Shown here: positions 1 to 12,665 of the stretch, piece by piece
How positions within the stretch are numbered: the first letter of the stretch is position 1
How the letters are laid out: the number at the start of each line of letters is the position of its first letter
DNA from: Pleurotus ostreatus/Saccharomyces cerevisiae fusant
Lineage: Eukaryota > Opisthokonta
NCBI GenBank assembly: GCA_024196135.1
Contig: JAMQCK010000041.1
Span: 1-64,000 of the forward strand
Direction of reading: 5' to 3'
Length of the DNA stretch: 64,000 bases
The notes under the pieces: generated by a model
The model's database searches: none
The model's input: the letters and a program-made list of their open reading frames with translations, nothing else
What the model was told of the DNA's origin: nothing
Program-made: the position numbers and the translations under genes

Positions 1-2300
1 CGTCCACGAATGCGCTCGGTGAGGAGCGTGCAATGCTCGTCCGCACGAGCGCGGGCATCTGCGCTTGGGGTGGTGAGGAAAAGAGGAGGTGCGGTCGACG
101 TCCCCCACCGCGCGCCCGACGTCCCACGCCGCGCGCTCGACGCGCAGTCAGCGTCGTCCCCCGCCGCGCAGTCAGCACCGCCCCCCGCCGCGCGCCCGAC
201 GACGCGGGACGCATCCGAAAAGGCGCCCTTCGAAAGGGAGGGGAGGCCCGGAATGGCTAGGCGTGCGAGGGAGGTAAGGGGCGATGAGGAGCGCCGTCGT
301 CCTGGAGGAGCGCCGTCGTCCTGGAGGAGCGCCGTCGTCCTGAATTAGTGCCGTCGTCCTGAAGGAGCGCCCTCGCCCTCGCCCTCGCCCTCGCGCCCAA
401 AGGACATGAGGAAGAGAAAGTGGACAGGAGGAGCGGTCGCCCAAAGAGAAAGCGCGCCCTCCAACAGGGTGAGAGGCGAATGGGAAGAAGGTGGAGGCGG
501 AGAGAGCGCTTTGAGAAGAGGAGGCGGGAGGTGGGGAAATGGGGAAGGGAGGCGAGGAGAGGAGGGATGGGGTGAAGGGAAGGGGTGAAAAGCGCTCCGC
601 AAGCCAGCCCTCTTAGTTCGACTACGGTCAGCGAGGGCGCGTCCGCGACTTTGGCGGGCTAGCGCGCATCCACGACCCAGGTCGGCGAGGGCTGCGTCCA
701 CGACTGCCATCGGCGGGGGCACGTCCACGACTGCGCTCGGCGAGGGCGCGTCCACGACTCCGGCCGGCGAGAACGAGGGCGCATGTATTCGGCGCGACCA
801 GCCAATCGAACGCACGAGTAGCAACGCGCGTCTCCCCCGACGCTGCAATAGCACTGCGTCTCCTCCAACGCACGAATAGCACCGCGTCTCCCCCGACGCT
901 GTGTCCGATCCAGAGGGCCTCGTCGCCTTTGAGAAAGCCCTTGTAAAGGCTGGCGCGCTCGACATCGCGCAGAAACGCTGGCGCACCTCCCCTTTTGAAC
1001 GATGCACTAGCAGCGCGTCTCCCCCAACCCTGCAATAGCAGCGCGTTTTGACGCTACGTCCGATCAAGGTCGCCCTAGACGCGAGAAGGGCTGGCGCGTC
1101 CGAACACCGCGCCGAAAGGCTGGCGCGCTCGAACACCGTGCGGAAAGAGTGGCGCGCTCGAAAGGGTGGCTGGCGCGCTCGACACCGCGCAGAAAGGGCT
1201 GACTGCGCGCTCGACCCTGCGTTCAATCAACTCTTGAGAAAGCCCTTAGAAAGGGCTGTGCCTTAGACACCGCGCCCTAGACGCGAGAAGCGCGGCGATG
1301 CGCCCTTGACGCGAGAAGCGAGGCGATGCGAATGGGAAAGGGGGAGGGAGAGGGGAAGGGATGGGGGGAGAAGGAGTGGGGAGAGGGAGGAGGGAATGTC
1401 GGGTAAGGGGCTGGACGAGTGGAGGCGAAGGATGAAACGCGACGCGAGGAGGAAGGAAAGGGGGAAGCGAAGGAGGGGAGAAAAGGGGAAGCGAAGGAGG
1501 GGAGAAAGAGGGGAGAGAATGAGTGGACGGGTGGAGGATTTAGGATGCAGGACAAGCGAGCGGGGTAGAAAAGGGGAGCACGCGAGGAGGCGAAAGACGA
1601 GGCAGGGGCGGGAAGGCGTTGGCAGGGAGGGGAGAAGGGGATCGGGTGGAGGTGGAACGTACACTTCAGTGCACACAATAATGCGCGCGTCGCGCGTACA
1701 TTCAACACGACGAACAGTCAAGAGCGCGCTGAATTGCGTACGCGATGGGGCGTAATCAATCATGTATGCGATGAGGCGCCTTCAATCGTGCGCAGTCATA
1801 CTCAGCGGCGCGAAAAGCGCCCACAACGCCAACCAATCAAAGGCTAGAGCGCGGCGCCTTCGGATTGGATGACTTGATGAATAAGTTATGGCTGGATTCA
1901 ACGATTGGATGGGCAACGGGGCCGCGCGGGTCCATATACGGGGAAGAAAGTCAATGAAAAGCAGAAAAGAATTAATGAGGTGTCCAAGGGCGGGTTGATG
2001 GAGGGAATAACGGAGGCAAGGGGACCGGATAGACGGGATGAAGACGGGAAAAGAGCGCATAAGGATGGGAAAGGAGCGCGTAAGTATGAGAAGGGAGTGA
2101 AGAGAGGAAAGGAGGGAGGATATACTCACCGCCAATGGCTTGAATGCCTGCCCGCGAGATCAGTCTTTCAAGCGCATACATGCAGACAAAAAGTACGAAC
2201 GTCATCGTCCTGTGACAGCGGCAAGCGCCCGTAAAGGCGTGAAGCCACGCCCTCCTCATAACGAGGGGCGCAAAAGAGTCCAGGGAGGGACAACAAACGC
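1..2300. repeat. Gene-free field of degenerate GC-rich minisatellites
   Basis: No open frame here looks like protein: every long frame is arginine-, proline- or serine-rich low complexity read through repeats. Short units recur in tandem. About four copies of a 20-bp unit containing GCCGTCGTCCTG lie near 285-370, followed by a hexamer run of TCGCCC. Units built on GCGTCCACGACT recur about every 30 bp near 630-780. GCGTCTCCCCCGACGCTG-like units lie near 820-910, units with CTGGCGCGCTCG near 1085-1210, and purine-rich GGGGAAGCGAAGGAGG units near 1455-1510. Strong purine/pyrimidine strand skew continues to about 2.1 kb. This may be a subterminal or heterochromatic block, but nothing in the window settles that. 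Confidence 0.75.
630..780. repeat. Minisatellite, period about 30 bp
   Basis: At least four imperfect tandem copies of a unit containing GCGTCCACGACT followed by a CGGCGAGGG-type block are visible. A related unit also opens the window at position 1, which suggests the array once extended further left. Confidence 0.7.
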
Positions 2301-5300
2301 GTGATATACGAGCGCCATCGGTGCCTGCGCGCTCGCATAACCAAATGCGTCGAGTACAAAGGTGACCTCGCGAATGCAAAGGGCGGCCTCGCGTGCGCAA
2401 ACGACCACCTTTTCGAGGCAAGCGCGGCCGCCACCAATCAACCGCGGGGGAGGCCTGGGCGCGGGAGTACACGAGTCCGTTTCTCCGCGCTCTCGTTTGG
2501 CGTTCCCGCAGCGCCAAACGAGTATGGAGGCGCGGTTCATGCGGCCTATAGACAAGGCGCTTAGGCGAGGGACAGAGCGATCAATAGGTCGAGGAAGGGG
2601 AGCCGGTGTCGGAGCCGGTGCCGGCGCATTGCCATTGCAAGGGGTGGAAGGGCGGGAAGGACCCGTCGTCGTGGTGAGAAAGGAGGCGTGTCGTGTACCG
2701 ATCAATCGTACAGCTGTACGAGATACGCATATTTCCTGCCGGAGGAATTTGGAGGATGCCCGTAAGCTACGAGTTCCGGCAGGGGATGCGATCGTTAGAA
2801 GGGAACACGTCATACGGCGCGACCACGACAACAGCGCGTATCAGTCATTCTTCCCCGTGCTTCCACAATGTTGGACATTGTACGTGATTATCACGTGCTC
2901 GTCGGAGCCGACCTACTGTATAGTTCTCGGTACTTACCGATGCTCGTCCGCGTCTCGATCGTTTACCATACCATACGTTCCTTACCGGTTTGCCTGACGC
3001 GCTCGTCGCCTAGCGCTACAGAGGCAACCCGAATACATCCCCCTTCGCGCCCTCCTCGTGGTGTCCAGCTCGAACCTCAACACACAAGCGAGCAAGAGAA
3101 GTTGAACGATGAAAACGATCCGAGGACGTACATTGTGTACTTCCAATCGCGAGGGCGCGCCCAATCACCCGGAGACTTCTCAGCACCAGAAGTTGTTCCT
3201 CTGAGCACCAGCGCGAACGTATGCTCACGAACTATAAGCAGGAGCGGGACGCGGAAACATGAGCAGTGTCACAGTAGCAAGGGGAAGTTCAGAAGTCGGA
3301 GCAGTCGTGAGTGAAGGATAGTCGGTGGCGTGTTCGAGTGTACAGATATCCTTACTGCAAGCGAAGGCTTCGTGGCGAGGGATATATTCCACCCATTTCG
3401 ACCACGACGGGGGACTGGAAGGACAACGTGAGAGCGGATTGATCTTGATTGACTTTGTTTGGCAACGCCATTCTCCCGCTTTTGGAAGCCTTTGTCCGAC
3501 TTGTCTCTCGACGGCCATCTCCTTGACCATGACTTGCGAGTCTGCCTTGCTGAGCGATAACCTCCCCTGGAGTGCACCAGAAGACAATCTTACCATATGG
3601 CCCTTCCTTCGGACGTCCAGCCTGCGCAACTCGACGGACAGTGGACCAGGCTCAATCGACCCGCGACTTTGACGCGGAAGGGACGCTCGCGGAAGCAGAT
3701 ATTGACGAAGCACAACCCAGGGATGAAATGTCTGAGCGAAATCGGACGCGCCGTCTCCGATGAGGGTCACTCTGTTGGTGCTTCTCTAGGTCCGTTGCGC
3801 AGGCCGCGTAGTCCGGTGCGTGACGATGTCCGTGCAGCGATGGATGGTCCGCTGATTATACGCTATATGAGAACGCTCCAGCGGACTGGGATGTCGGAGG
3901 GAGATTCCTTCTTTCACGCGAAGCGGACGAACTCGGCCGCCAGCGATCGGCCAGCAGCGAAGGTACGTGGCTCGCTTTCAAACACCCATATCTCACTAAC
4001 TACAGCTTCCAGTACTGCCTTCCAACAATTTCCGAATGCTTATATGCCAGTACATCCCGTTCTAACGCAAGATTCGGGTCCCAAGGGCGTCTCAGGTCCC
4101 CCGCCCTCATTCACGAAGTTCGTCAGCTCGCAATACTGCATCTCCCGCTACGATTGTGTCCCCGCGCCGTTCCTCAAGGTTCCCTTGAAGTACACCTACG
4201 TTTGCGCGCCCGTACGCGGACTGTATCGCTGCCGACTTCGCCAACTTCATCGTCGCGCGTCCCAGGCACGGAAGCAACCATATACTCCGCGCATGCGAGT
4301 CGACACCCGCTCGTACACATCGACGTCAAGCGTAGTCTTCGCCCTCTCACAGTGCCGCTCTTGTACCTCGCTCGAGCCGCGGTCGTGCTCGGGAAGTCGA
4401 GCTTCGCGCGAGCTCGCGGTTGATGAACGTTGCCGACTCCGCTCGAACTTTCGACCTCGCGCTGCTTCGCCCACTTCGACGGTCTACTACCTCGACAGAA
4501 CCGGTCTGTTCAAGCTGGCAGCATCGCGTCAAGCGGCGCGAAGTTCGTGCGCATCTGACTTCGATCGACTGGGCACCACAACCGCCGCTGACGATATCTA
4601 CCACCCGGACTTGCATGGCGTGCGCCTCGTACAACCGATGATGGGAGAACAAGGTTGACCTCTGACGCTCGTCGCCGACGCTCGAACAAGCTCCGCATCG
4701 TTCAGGCGACGCATGGCGACGCTGTAGCGTTCAAGGTGTGCTCGTTCTGCGACTTAGCGCGCTTTCGCACATCCCTCACATGCTAATGTCGTCGCACTGT
4801 AGGATCAGCTTGTCCTTGACGCGTATACGTGGCTGAGATAAACCCTTCGCGTTCATGTTATCCACGAATGGCCAATGGACGCAGTATAGGGATAGTACAT
4901 ATACGTACGCTCCTTGTACGTCGTCTCCTTAGATCGTCAATGAATTGGACATCACATCCAGCCTTATAAGTCGACGAGAGGCGAGGGCTGCCTTACCCTT
5001 AGTGAACATGAAGTCGAGGGTAACCGCTTTCTCATACTTCTACTTGCTCGGCGTCTATTCCTGATTCGCTCGCGCCCATGGCTCGACTTTCGCCCTACGT
5101 GTACCTTCTCTGATACCGAAGCCGCCCTCGCTTGGTACTTTTTTGACGCGCTTCGATCCGTTCGAGCAGCATCGCGATCCTACAGCGCTTCTGACAGGTC
5201 CGCGGTGTTGTCGGCGTAGTCTGCCAACATCATCCTCATCGAGCGAGAAGCATTCGGTAGGCCGAACTTCTGACCGCGTTCTGCGACCTTAGGGTGTTCG

Positions 5301-5738
5301 GCTGTCCATGGCGTTGGATTCGTCGGCATCTTCGGAGCTTGGTGCGTCTTCTGATGACTTGAGCTGCGTCTTTGCATAAACCTCAACCGATTGCATCCTA
5401 CCGCTTGCTAGAAGAAATTGTCATACATACCTCCGTGGGCGCGCCACACACACGACCGAACTTCTCTCGAATGACGAACACCAGTCTTTCGTCCCTGCGT
5501 CCATCATTGCGCTGCACTCGGTATACTACACTTTTGTCAGGTAGTATCCGCGACCGTCACGTTCGTTGTGCGCGCTAGTCCAGCATTGAAGACTTCACGA
5601 ACAATCAGGGCAGTATAGACGACCCCATCCCTTCTTCGGGCTTCATTCTCCCACCTCGGCATGCAATATGCGCGACCCACCTGCCAAATCTCGAGTCGCG
5701 TCAGATCTTCGCTCTACCGTCTCATAACTACTACTCAC
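2301..5738. other. Intergenic, no convincing gene
   Basis: The longest plus frame (3597-4658) changes character along its length and lacks recognisable motifs. Competing frames of similar length lie on both strands. The composition is less skewed than the repeat field to its left. It may contain decayed transposon sequence, but I could not identify any reverse transcriptase, integrase or transposase motif. Confidence 0.5.
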
Positions 5739-6835
5739 CTAGCACCTCCAAGTCTCCCTCGATGTACTGAGACCGTCCCTGTAATCAGCCTCTGGCTGTT
5801 CGAAGAGGAGCTGCATGGCATCTGTACGGCCCAGTTTGGCGGCGACATGTACAGGTGCGAGCCGTTCGTTATCTAGAATGTTGACATCTGCCCCTCGAGA
5901 GATGAGCAAATTCACCACTCGACACCGATCTTTCGAGGCTGCGTAATGAAGAGCAGTCCAGCCGCCTTCCTCGAGATCATTGATGTAGACCGCTGGCTGA
6001 GCCAGAAGCAGGGACACGAGGGATTCATGACCCTCTCTAGCAGCAATGTGTAGCGGAGTACGACCGTATTGCTTATCCCGGGCTTTGACGTTCGCCCCTC
6101 GGGCGATGAGAAGTTCGGCAACCTTGCGGTGACCCTTCGAGGCAGCGTAATGCAGGGGAGTCCATTCCTCGATTTCGATGTCGTTGATATCGACCCCAGG
6201 CTGGGCGAGAAGAAGCTCTAGGACGCCGGTGTGGCCATCTCGTGCAGCCATATGTATGGGCGCGAGCTCTTGGTTATTTCGTGCGAGGACGTTTGCTCCT
6301 TGAGCAACGAGAAACGCGGCAGTTCTCGTACGGCCCTTCCAAGCAGCGTAGTGCAGGGCGGTCCATCCTTCGTCCTCAATTGCATCGACTTCGACTCCCG
6401 GCTGCGCGAGAAGAAGCTCCGCGACATTTGTGTGTCCGTCTCGAGCGGCGAAATGTACGGGCACGAGTGATTTTCTGTCTCGTGCTAGGACATCTGCTCC
6501 GCGAGCGATGAGGAACTCAACCGCCTTTCGATGCCCCTTCCACACCGCATAATGGAGAGCGGTCCAGTCACTCGCCTCACGGCCGTTGATGTCGATTCCC
6601 GGTTGATCGAGCAGTAGTTCCATGACGCCAATGTGGCTGTCACGAGCAGCGACATGCAGCGGCGAGAGCTCTGCGTTGTCTCGAGCATCGATGTGCGCCC
6701 CTCGAGACACAAGTAGATTGGCGACACGACGATGCCCACGCCAAGCAGCGTAATGCAGCGCGGTCCATCCTTCGTCCTCAAGGTCATGAACCGTGACTCC
6801 TGGCTGGGCAAGAAGCAGGTCGACGATGGCTTCGC
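5739..6835 (-). pseudogene. Ankyrin-repeat protein gene, 5'-truncated at an LTR
   Basis: The minus strand encodes about 365 residues in one uninterrupted frame, made of roughly ten ankyrin repeats. Each repeat carries the usual helix-turn-helix signature, for example WTALHYAAWKGH followed by LLLAQPGV and a GAxxxARD loop. Some repeats are close copies of one another. Ankyrin stacks bind other proteins and have no catalytic role of their own. The frame ends at a stop at 5739-5741. It has no start: the open frame runs straight into the left long terminal repeat at 6836, in the middle of a repeat (HSEAIVDLLLAQPG). The promoter and first exons are therefore missing or lie beyond the insertion. In the minus-strand reading of the right flank of the element I see only a weak YAATEMP-like match, so I call this a disrupted gene. 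Confidence 0.7.
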
Positions 6836-7004
6836 TGTGGAATTCGGGTTTTCGGCGATCGCCGCACGCGCACGTGATCAGCGCTTATATACCGCGCTTT
6901 TGTAGATTTTACCTTATCCGTTTGTCCTCGTACCACCATACAGGACAACCGGAATACACTCTATTCTTGCTGGACTCGAGGCGACAGACGACTACAACAA
7001 CACA
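6836..7004. repeat. Left long terminal repeat of the TRIM-like element
   Basis: This 169-bp repeat is matched along its whole length by 7764-7932. It begins TGTGGAATTC and ends ACAACAACACA, with CTTATATACC near its middle as a possible core promoter. Confidence 0.7.
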
Positions 7005-7763
7005 AACGGATCCTAGCCAGTCCAGCCGGCTAGTAAAACATAGGGCTGAAGAAGGCCGCGCTCACTCCGCGATGTGAGCCGCCTTGTCGTCATCACGAGT
7101 CCCCGACCGCGATCTATCGCCGACTCGCTGATCCCGAAGCCGCTTGACGAAGCGCACTACCGCCGCCGACGCTGATCGACCGCGATCACCGACGATCTCG
7201 ACAATCCCGACGAGCAAGACGCGACGCTGATGGAGCCGATAAGCGATCGGCGGCCATCATTCCCCTCCCCTTCCCCCGACGACGACGCGACGCGAACCCG
7301 CTGTCCTCTCCGGAGACAGCAAACCTCCCCATCCATCCATCGCGCACCACCTACCCTCTATTGACGCCGAGTCAAAGCGCACGCACGGCGGAGCCTCGCG
7401 CATGGTCGTTTGCGCAGATTATTGGTCGCGCCGACGGAGCGGCGAAGAGCACGAGACGTGGCGGGAGTCCCGAGACCCAGCAGCTGAGTGAAGGCTGTTG
7501 GCGATCACCCCGACGAGACGAGACGTGACGACGACGAAGAAAATTTTCGGATGCCCGACGTTGCCGACGCCGACGATCACCACCTTCCTTTTTGGGCGAT
7601 TCGGACGACGCGTCGTCCTCAAGGCCCAATTTGGTAATCGCGACGTGTTGCCGCTGCCGAACGATAACTGCAGGTTTGTTTGGATTCTGGGGGTGCATTC
7701 TACTTATGATACGGTACCTACACTCTACTATACCTCGCGCGACGTGCAGCGCTCGTGGGGGTG

Positions 7764-7932
7764 TGTGGAATTCGGGTTTTCGGCGATCGCCGCACGCGCA
7801 CGTGATCAGCGCTTATATACCGCATTTTTGTAGATTTTACCTTATCCGTTTGTCCTCGTACCACCATACAGGACAACCGGAATACATCTTATTCTTGCTG
7901 GACTCGAGGCGACAGACGACTACAACAACACA
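7764..7932. repeat. Right long terminal repeat of the TRIM-like element
   Basis: This is the same 169-bp unit in the same orientation, differing from the left copy by two changes after the TATA box and three near the AATACA segment. It is preceded by a G-rich purine tract. Confidence 0.7.
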
Positions 7933-8630
7933 TGCGGCATCTCGGTGGCGGCATAGGCCACCTTCACAGCGCACGCTGTTTATCCTCCACCACAAGCAAT
8001 GCGGGGCCCGATGACGATAGCGCACACGATCCGGATGAACATCGCATCTCTCCTCTTCGACGCGACCTCGTTGAGCAGCTGACATCCGAGGACGGTGTTC
8101 CAGTCACTGACGAGGACCTAATTACCACTGACGGTGCTGTCTCCGACTCCAGCCAGAGTGACTGCGAGGATGATAGTGACGAAGATCGGACTGACGACGA
8201 GGATGACGATGAACTACTTGATTTGAAGGATGCGAGTGATGGTACCGAGTCTGTAGGTAGTGACGACGAGAATGGCTTTTAGTCTGTATCGATTCTGTAA
8301 CTTCGTGCAGTAGCAACGACGAGTCTAGCTTGATCACCTCATTTGAGCAGCTGCTGCGAGCTGCTCTCTTCTCCCCATCATCAAGCCAAAACTGTGAGTT
8401 TCGAAGCATTCAGCTCCGTTCCGTTGTGCCATGGTGCGCTGACCGACGTCGTGAGGCGCACATCTCCACGAGTGCCCAAAGGGTGACTGGTAGGTTGATT
8501 GCAGGCCATATGCTACCTTACTGTAGCCCAAACGACCATGTAAGCGTTATACTGGCGATATCTGACCTAGGTTGACCACATGGTAACAGCACGGCAAAGC
8601 TTTGACCTCGAATGGTAAGCACGACCGGCG
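7933..8630. other. Intergenic with an acidic open frame
   Basis: A plus-strand frame ending at 8282 encodes a very acidic serine/aspartate-rich tail (runs such as DEDRTDDEDDDE). It opens inside the LTR end and shows no domain, so I do not call it a gene. It may be a remnant. Nothing else is visible. Confidence 0.4.
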
Positions 8631-9036
8631 ATGGTTCACCATGGCCTGACCTACAAGGCCATATCGGAAAATTCCCGAATCCCTGATGGCCGGTCTGCGC
8701 TTAGGGACGCCTCTGACGCGCCTGCTGTCATCAACAACGAGGGGCTTGCGGTTCTGGGGCATGGTGCTCGTGAGTTCAACAGAGCGTTCTGTCTGGGAAC
8801 CTGCCTGACATCAATGCAGCCTGCGAGACCCTGGCGGAGAACTTCGACCTTCGCAAGGGCTGGGTCGAGGTGACCGTCCCCAGGGTCGATCCGGCCAAGG
8901 ATTATACGATCACCCGTACGTATCCCTTCTCTTCTCCCTCACCCCTTCACTCACCGTCGCTATCCCAGTTTTCGGCAACTCGAGCAACATCAGCGAGGAG
9001 TTCACCATCAAGTTCGGCCGCTGGCACCCTTGGTAA
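8631..9036 (+). pseudogene. Remnant of a Kre9/Knh1-type cell-wall protein gene
   Basis: Three exons (8631-8769, 8820-8915, 8969-9036) splice in frame to about 100 residues. The second and third exons read LAENFDLRKGWVEVTVPRV and then LFGNSSNISEEFTI. These match the N-terminal Ser-Thr-rich GPI-anchored membrane domain (Kre9/Knh1 family) of fungal wall proteins involved in beta-glucan assembly or anchoring. The usual parts are missing: there is no signal peptide at the start, no long Ser/Thr-rich stretch and no GPI signal. The frame stops eight codons after the domain. I therefore regard it as a decayed copy, not a working gene. The first exon is the least certain. Confidence 0.5.
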
Positions 9037-9219
9037 TGGCTCAATTGCGCTACAACCAACACTTTTATACCGACGGGATATGGAGCATAATTTCGGGCAT
9101 TTTCAGGGGAATTTCAGTCGTGTTACTCGTAGTATCACTTTCGTTACAATGCAATCCTATTACGCAGACCAGTGCAGTTCGATCAGTCTGAGTGCAAAGA
9201 ACGCGAACCGTGCCTCTTG

Positions 9220-9300
9220 CGGTGATGGTGAGGCGCTTCGGAAAGCTTGCCCGCCGGAGATGGCTGTCCTGCAAGCTCAGCAGCAACTTAACCTCCTGAC
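9220..9300 (+). pseudogene. Scrap of the Zn2Cys6 regulator family
   Basis: The plus strand encodes EMAVLQAQQQL. This matches the last exon of the regulators at 47-64 kb, which read EMALLQAQQQL (TF2) and EMNLLQAQQQL (TF3). The nucleotide match extends upstream over a CGCTTCGGAAAGCTTGCC stretch that aligns with the segment before this motif in TF2, apart from a gap of about ten bases. No zinc cluster or other exon lies nearby. This appears to be a dispersed relic of the family about 40 kb from the array. Confidence 0.4.
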
Positions 9301-9723
9301 ACCTGTCCCGACGGCCTCAACGACGGATCTGTCGACTTGCCCATGGTGGGTGATGCCACCCTTGCAAGTGCTGTCGCCAATGCTCGACTCCATATGTGAA
9401 GCGAAGGATGCGCGAGGCTACACGCTCTCAGCAAAGGTCGCCCTCTGTACCATCGAGCCGTGTCCGACAGCGATCCACACTACTGATATTTCACCCCATT
9501 GCGCCCTCAACCGCAAAACGCAGCAAAGCCTCCGAAGTGATGTATACGATATCGTCAATCCGATTATATGAGAAAATCGCCCACCCATCCTCCCTAAGAC
9601 CCACAACGTCAACCCGTAATTCCAACTCCCCAATCTTCGTCAGGCTCAGTCCCTCGCATCCACCCCATCTATCGGCCCCACCCCGTCTATCGCCTCGACA
9701 CCAGCGCCAGCCCCCTTGAACCC

Positions 9724-11973
<2,250 letters not shown>

Positions 11974-12665
11974 GGTAAGCGTCAATCAGTGAAGTGTGAA
12001 GACACGCGCTGGATAAATGTCGATTCGATGGGCGATCCCGATGAAGTTGATGCTGATGCCGATGTGCCGATGAACGTTGGGGAGAACAAGCAAAGGCTGA
12101 GTTCAATGCGGGCACTCCATGTGTATCTTCCGGCGGCAAGTTGGCGGCAAGCACGAACGCCGGCGGACATCACACGTGTTTTAGTTCCGCGGGAGACGGA
12201 ACATGCCAATCTGCCTCCGGTGCCGCATTGCATGCATGCTGCGAACACCGGTGCCATTGTTCCCCAGCCCGGGCAGGTCCCGACCTCTGTAGGGGACCAG
12301 CGCTATCCGAGGGCTCACCGCAGGTTATTTTACGTGCAGACAGACAGCTTGGAGCGAGGAAAACAGAGCATAGATCGGAGTGACTACAACAGACTATGTA
12401 CAGAGATACAAGGACGGAACCATTGTACAGAGGAGTAGGAGGAGGAGGAGACGTAGTATGTGCAGTGCGTAAGCAGTCGTGGAAGCGGGAGTCTCGTACG
12501 TGCGTAGCGGTCAGTATGTTCAGAGGTAAGTAAGAGGTAAGAGGAAAAACATGCAACAGAGAAGAGGAAAAGGGACGGATAGCGTATCACAGCAGCAGAC
12601 GTCAATCCCAGGAGCCCTGTCTGAACAGGGCCCGCTTACGCATAGCCCAGCTATAGATGAGCCAT
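11974..12665. other. Intergenic between deaminase start and prenyltransferase stop
   Basis: This holds the deaminase promoter side and the 3' flank of the prenyltransferase gene. Open frames on both strands are short and compositionally odd. I see no gene or clear TATA box. Confidence 0.5.

Larger units (their letters stand above)
6836..7932. mobile_element. Small non-autonomous LTR element (TRIM-like)
   Basis: Two direct repeats of 169 bp bound a 759-bp interior with no credible coding capacity. Both repeats start TGTGG and end AACACA, the TG...CA ends expected of long terminal repeats. Each contains a TATATA box. They differ at 5 sites of 169, all transitions. A purine-rich tract (GTGGGGGTG) lies directly against the right repeat, where a polypurine tract would be. 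I find no clear tRNA-primer site starting TGG after the left repeat. The best target-site match is imperfect (TGTGG left, TGCGG right). The element sits at the broken 5' end of the ankyrin gene. Confidence 0.65.

Noticed and set aside
630..910. Regularly spaced repeats resembling a CRISPR array
   Set aside because: Units are tandem without unique spacers of constant length, and the genome is eukaryotic.
345..1226. Long minus-strand frame of 293 codons
   Set aside because: It runs through tandem repeats, is dominated by Arg, Ser, Pro and Ala, and has no domain. Low-complexity GC-rich DNA produces such frames by chance.
3597..4658. Plus-strand frame of 353 codons
   Set aside because: There are no motifs, several equally long frames overlap it on both strands, and codon character changes along it. 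It was not called as a gene.
7005..7030. tRNA primer-binding site of the LTR element
   Set aside because: No sequence starting TGG and complementary to a tRNA 3' end is visible next to the left repeat, so I did not annotate one.
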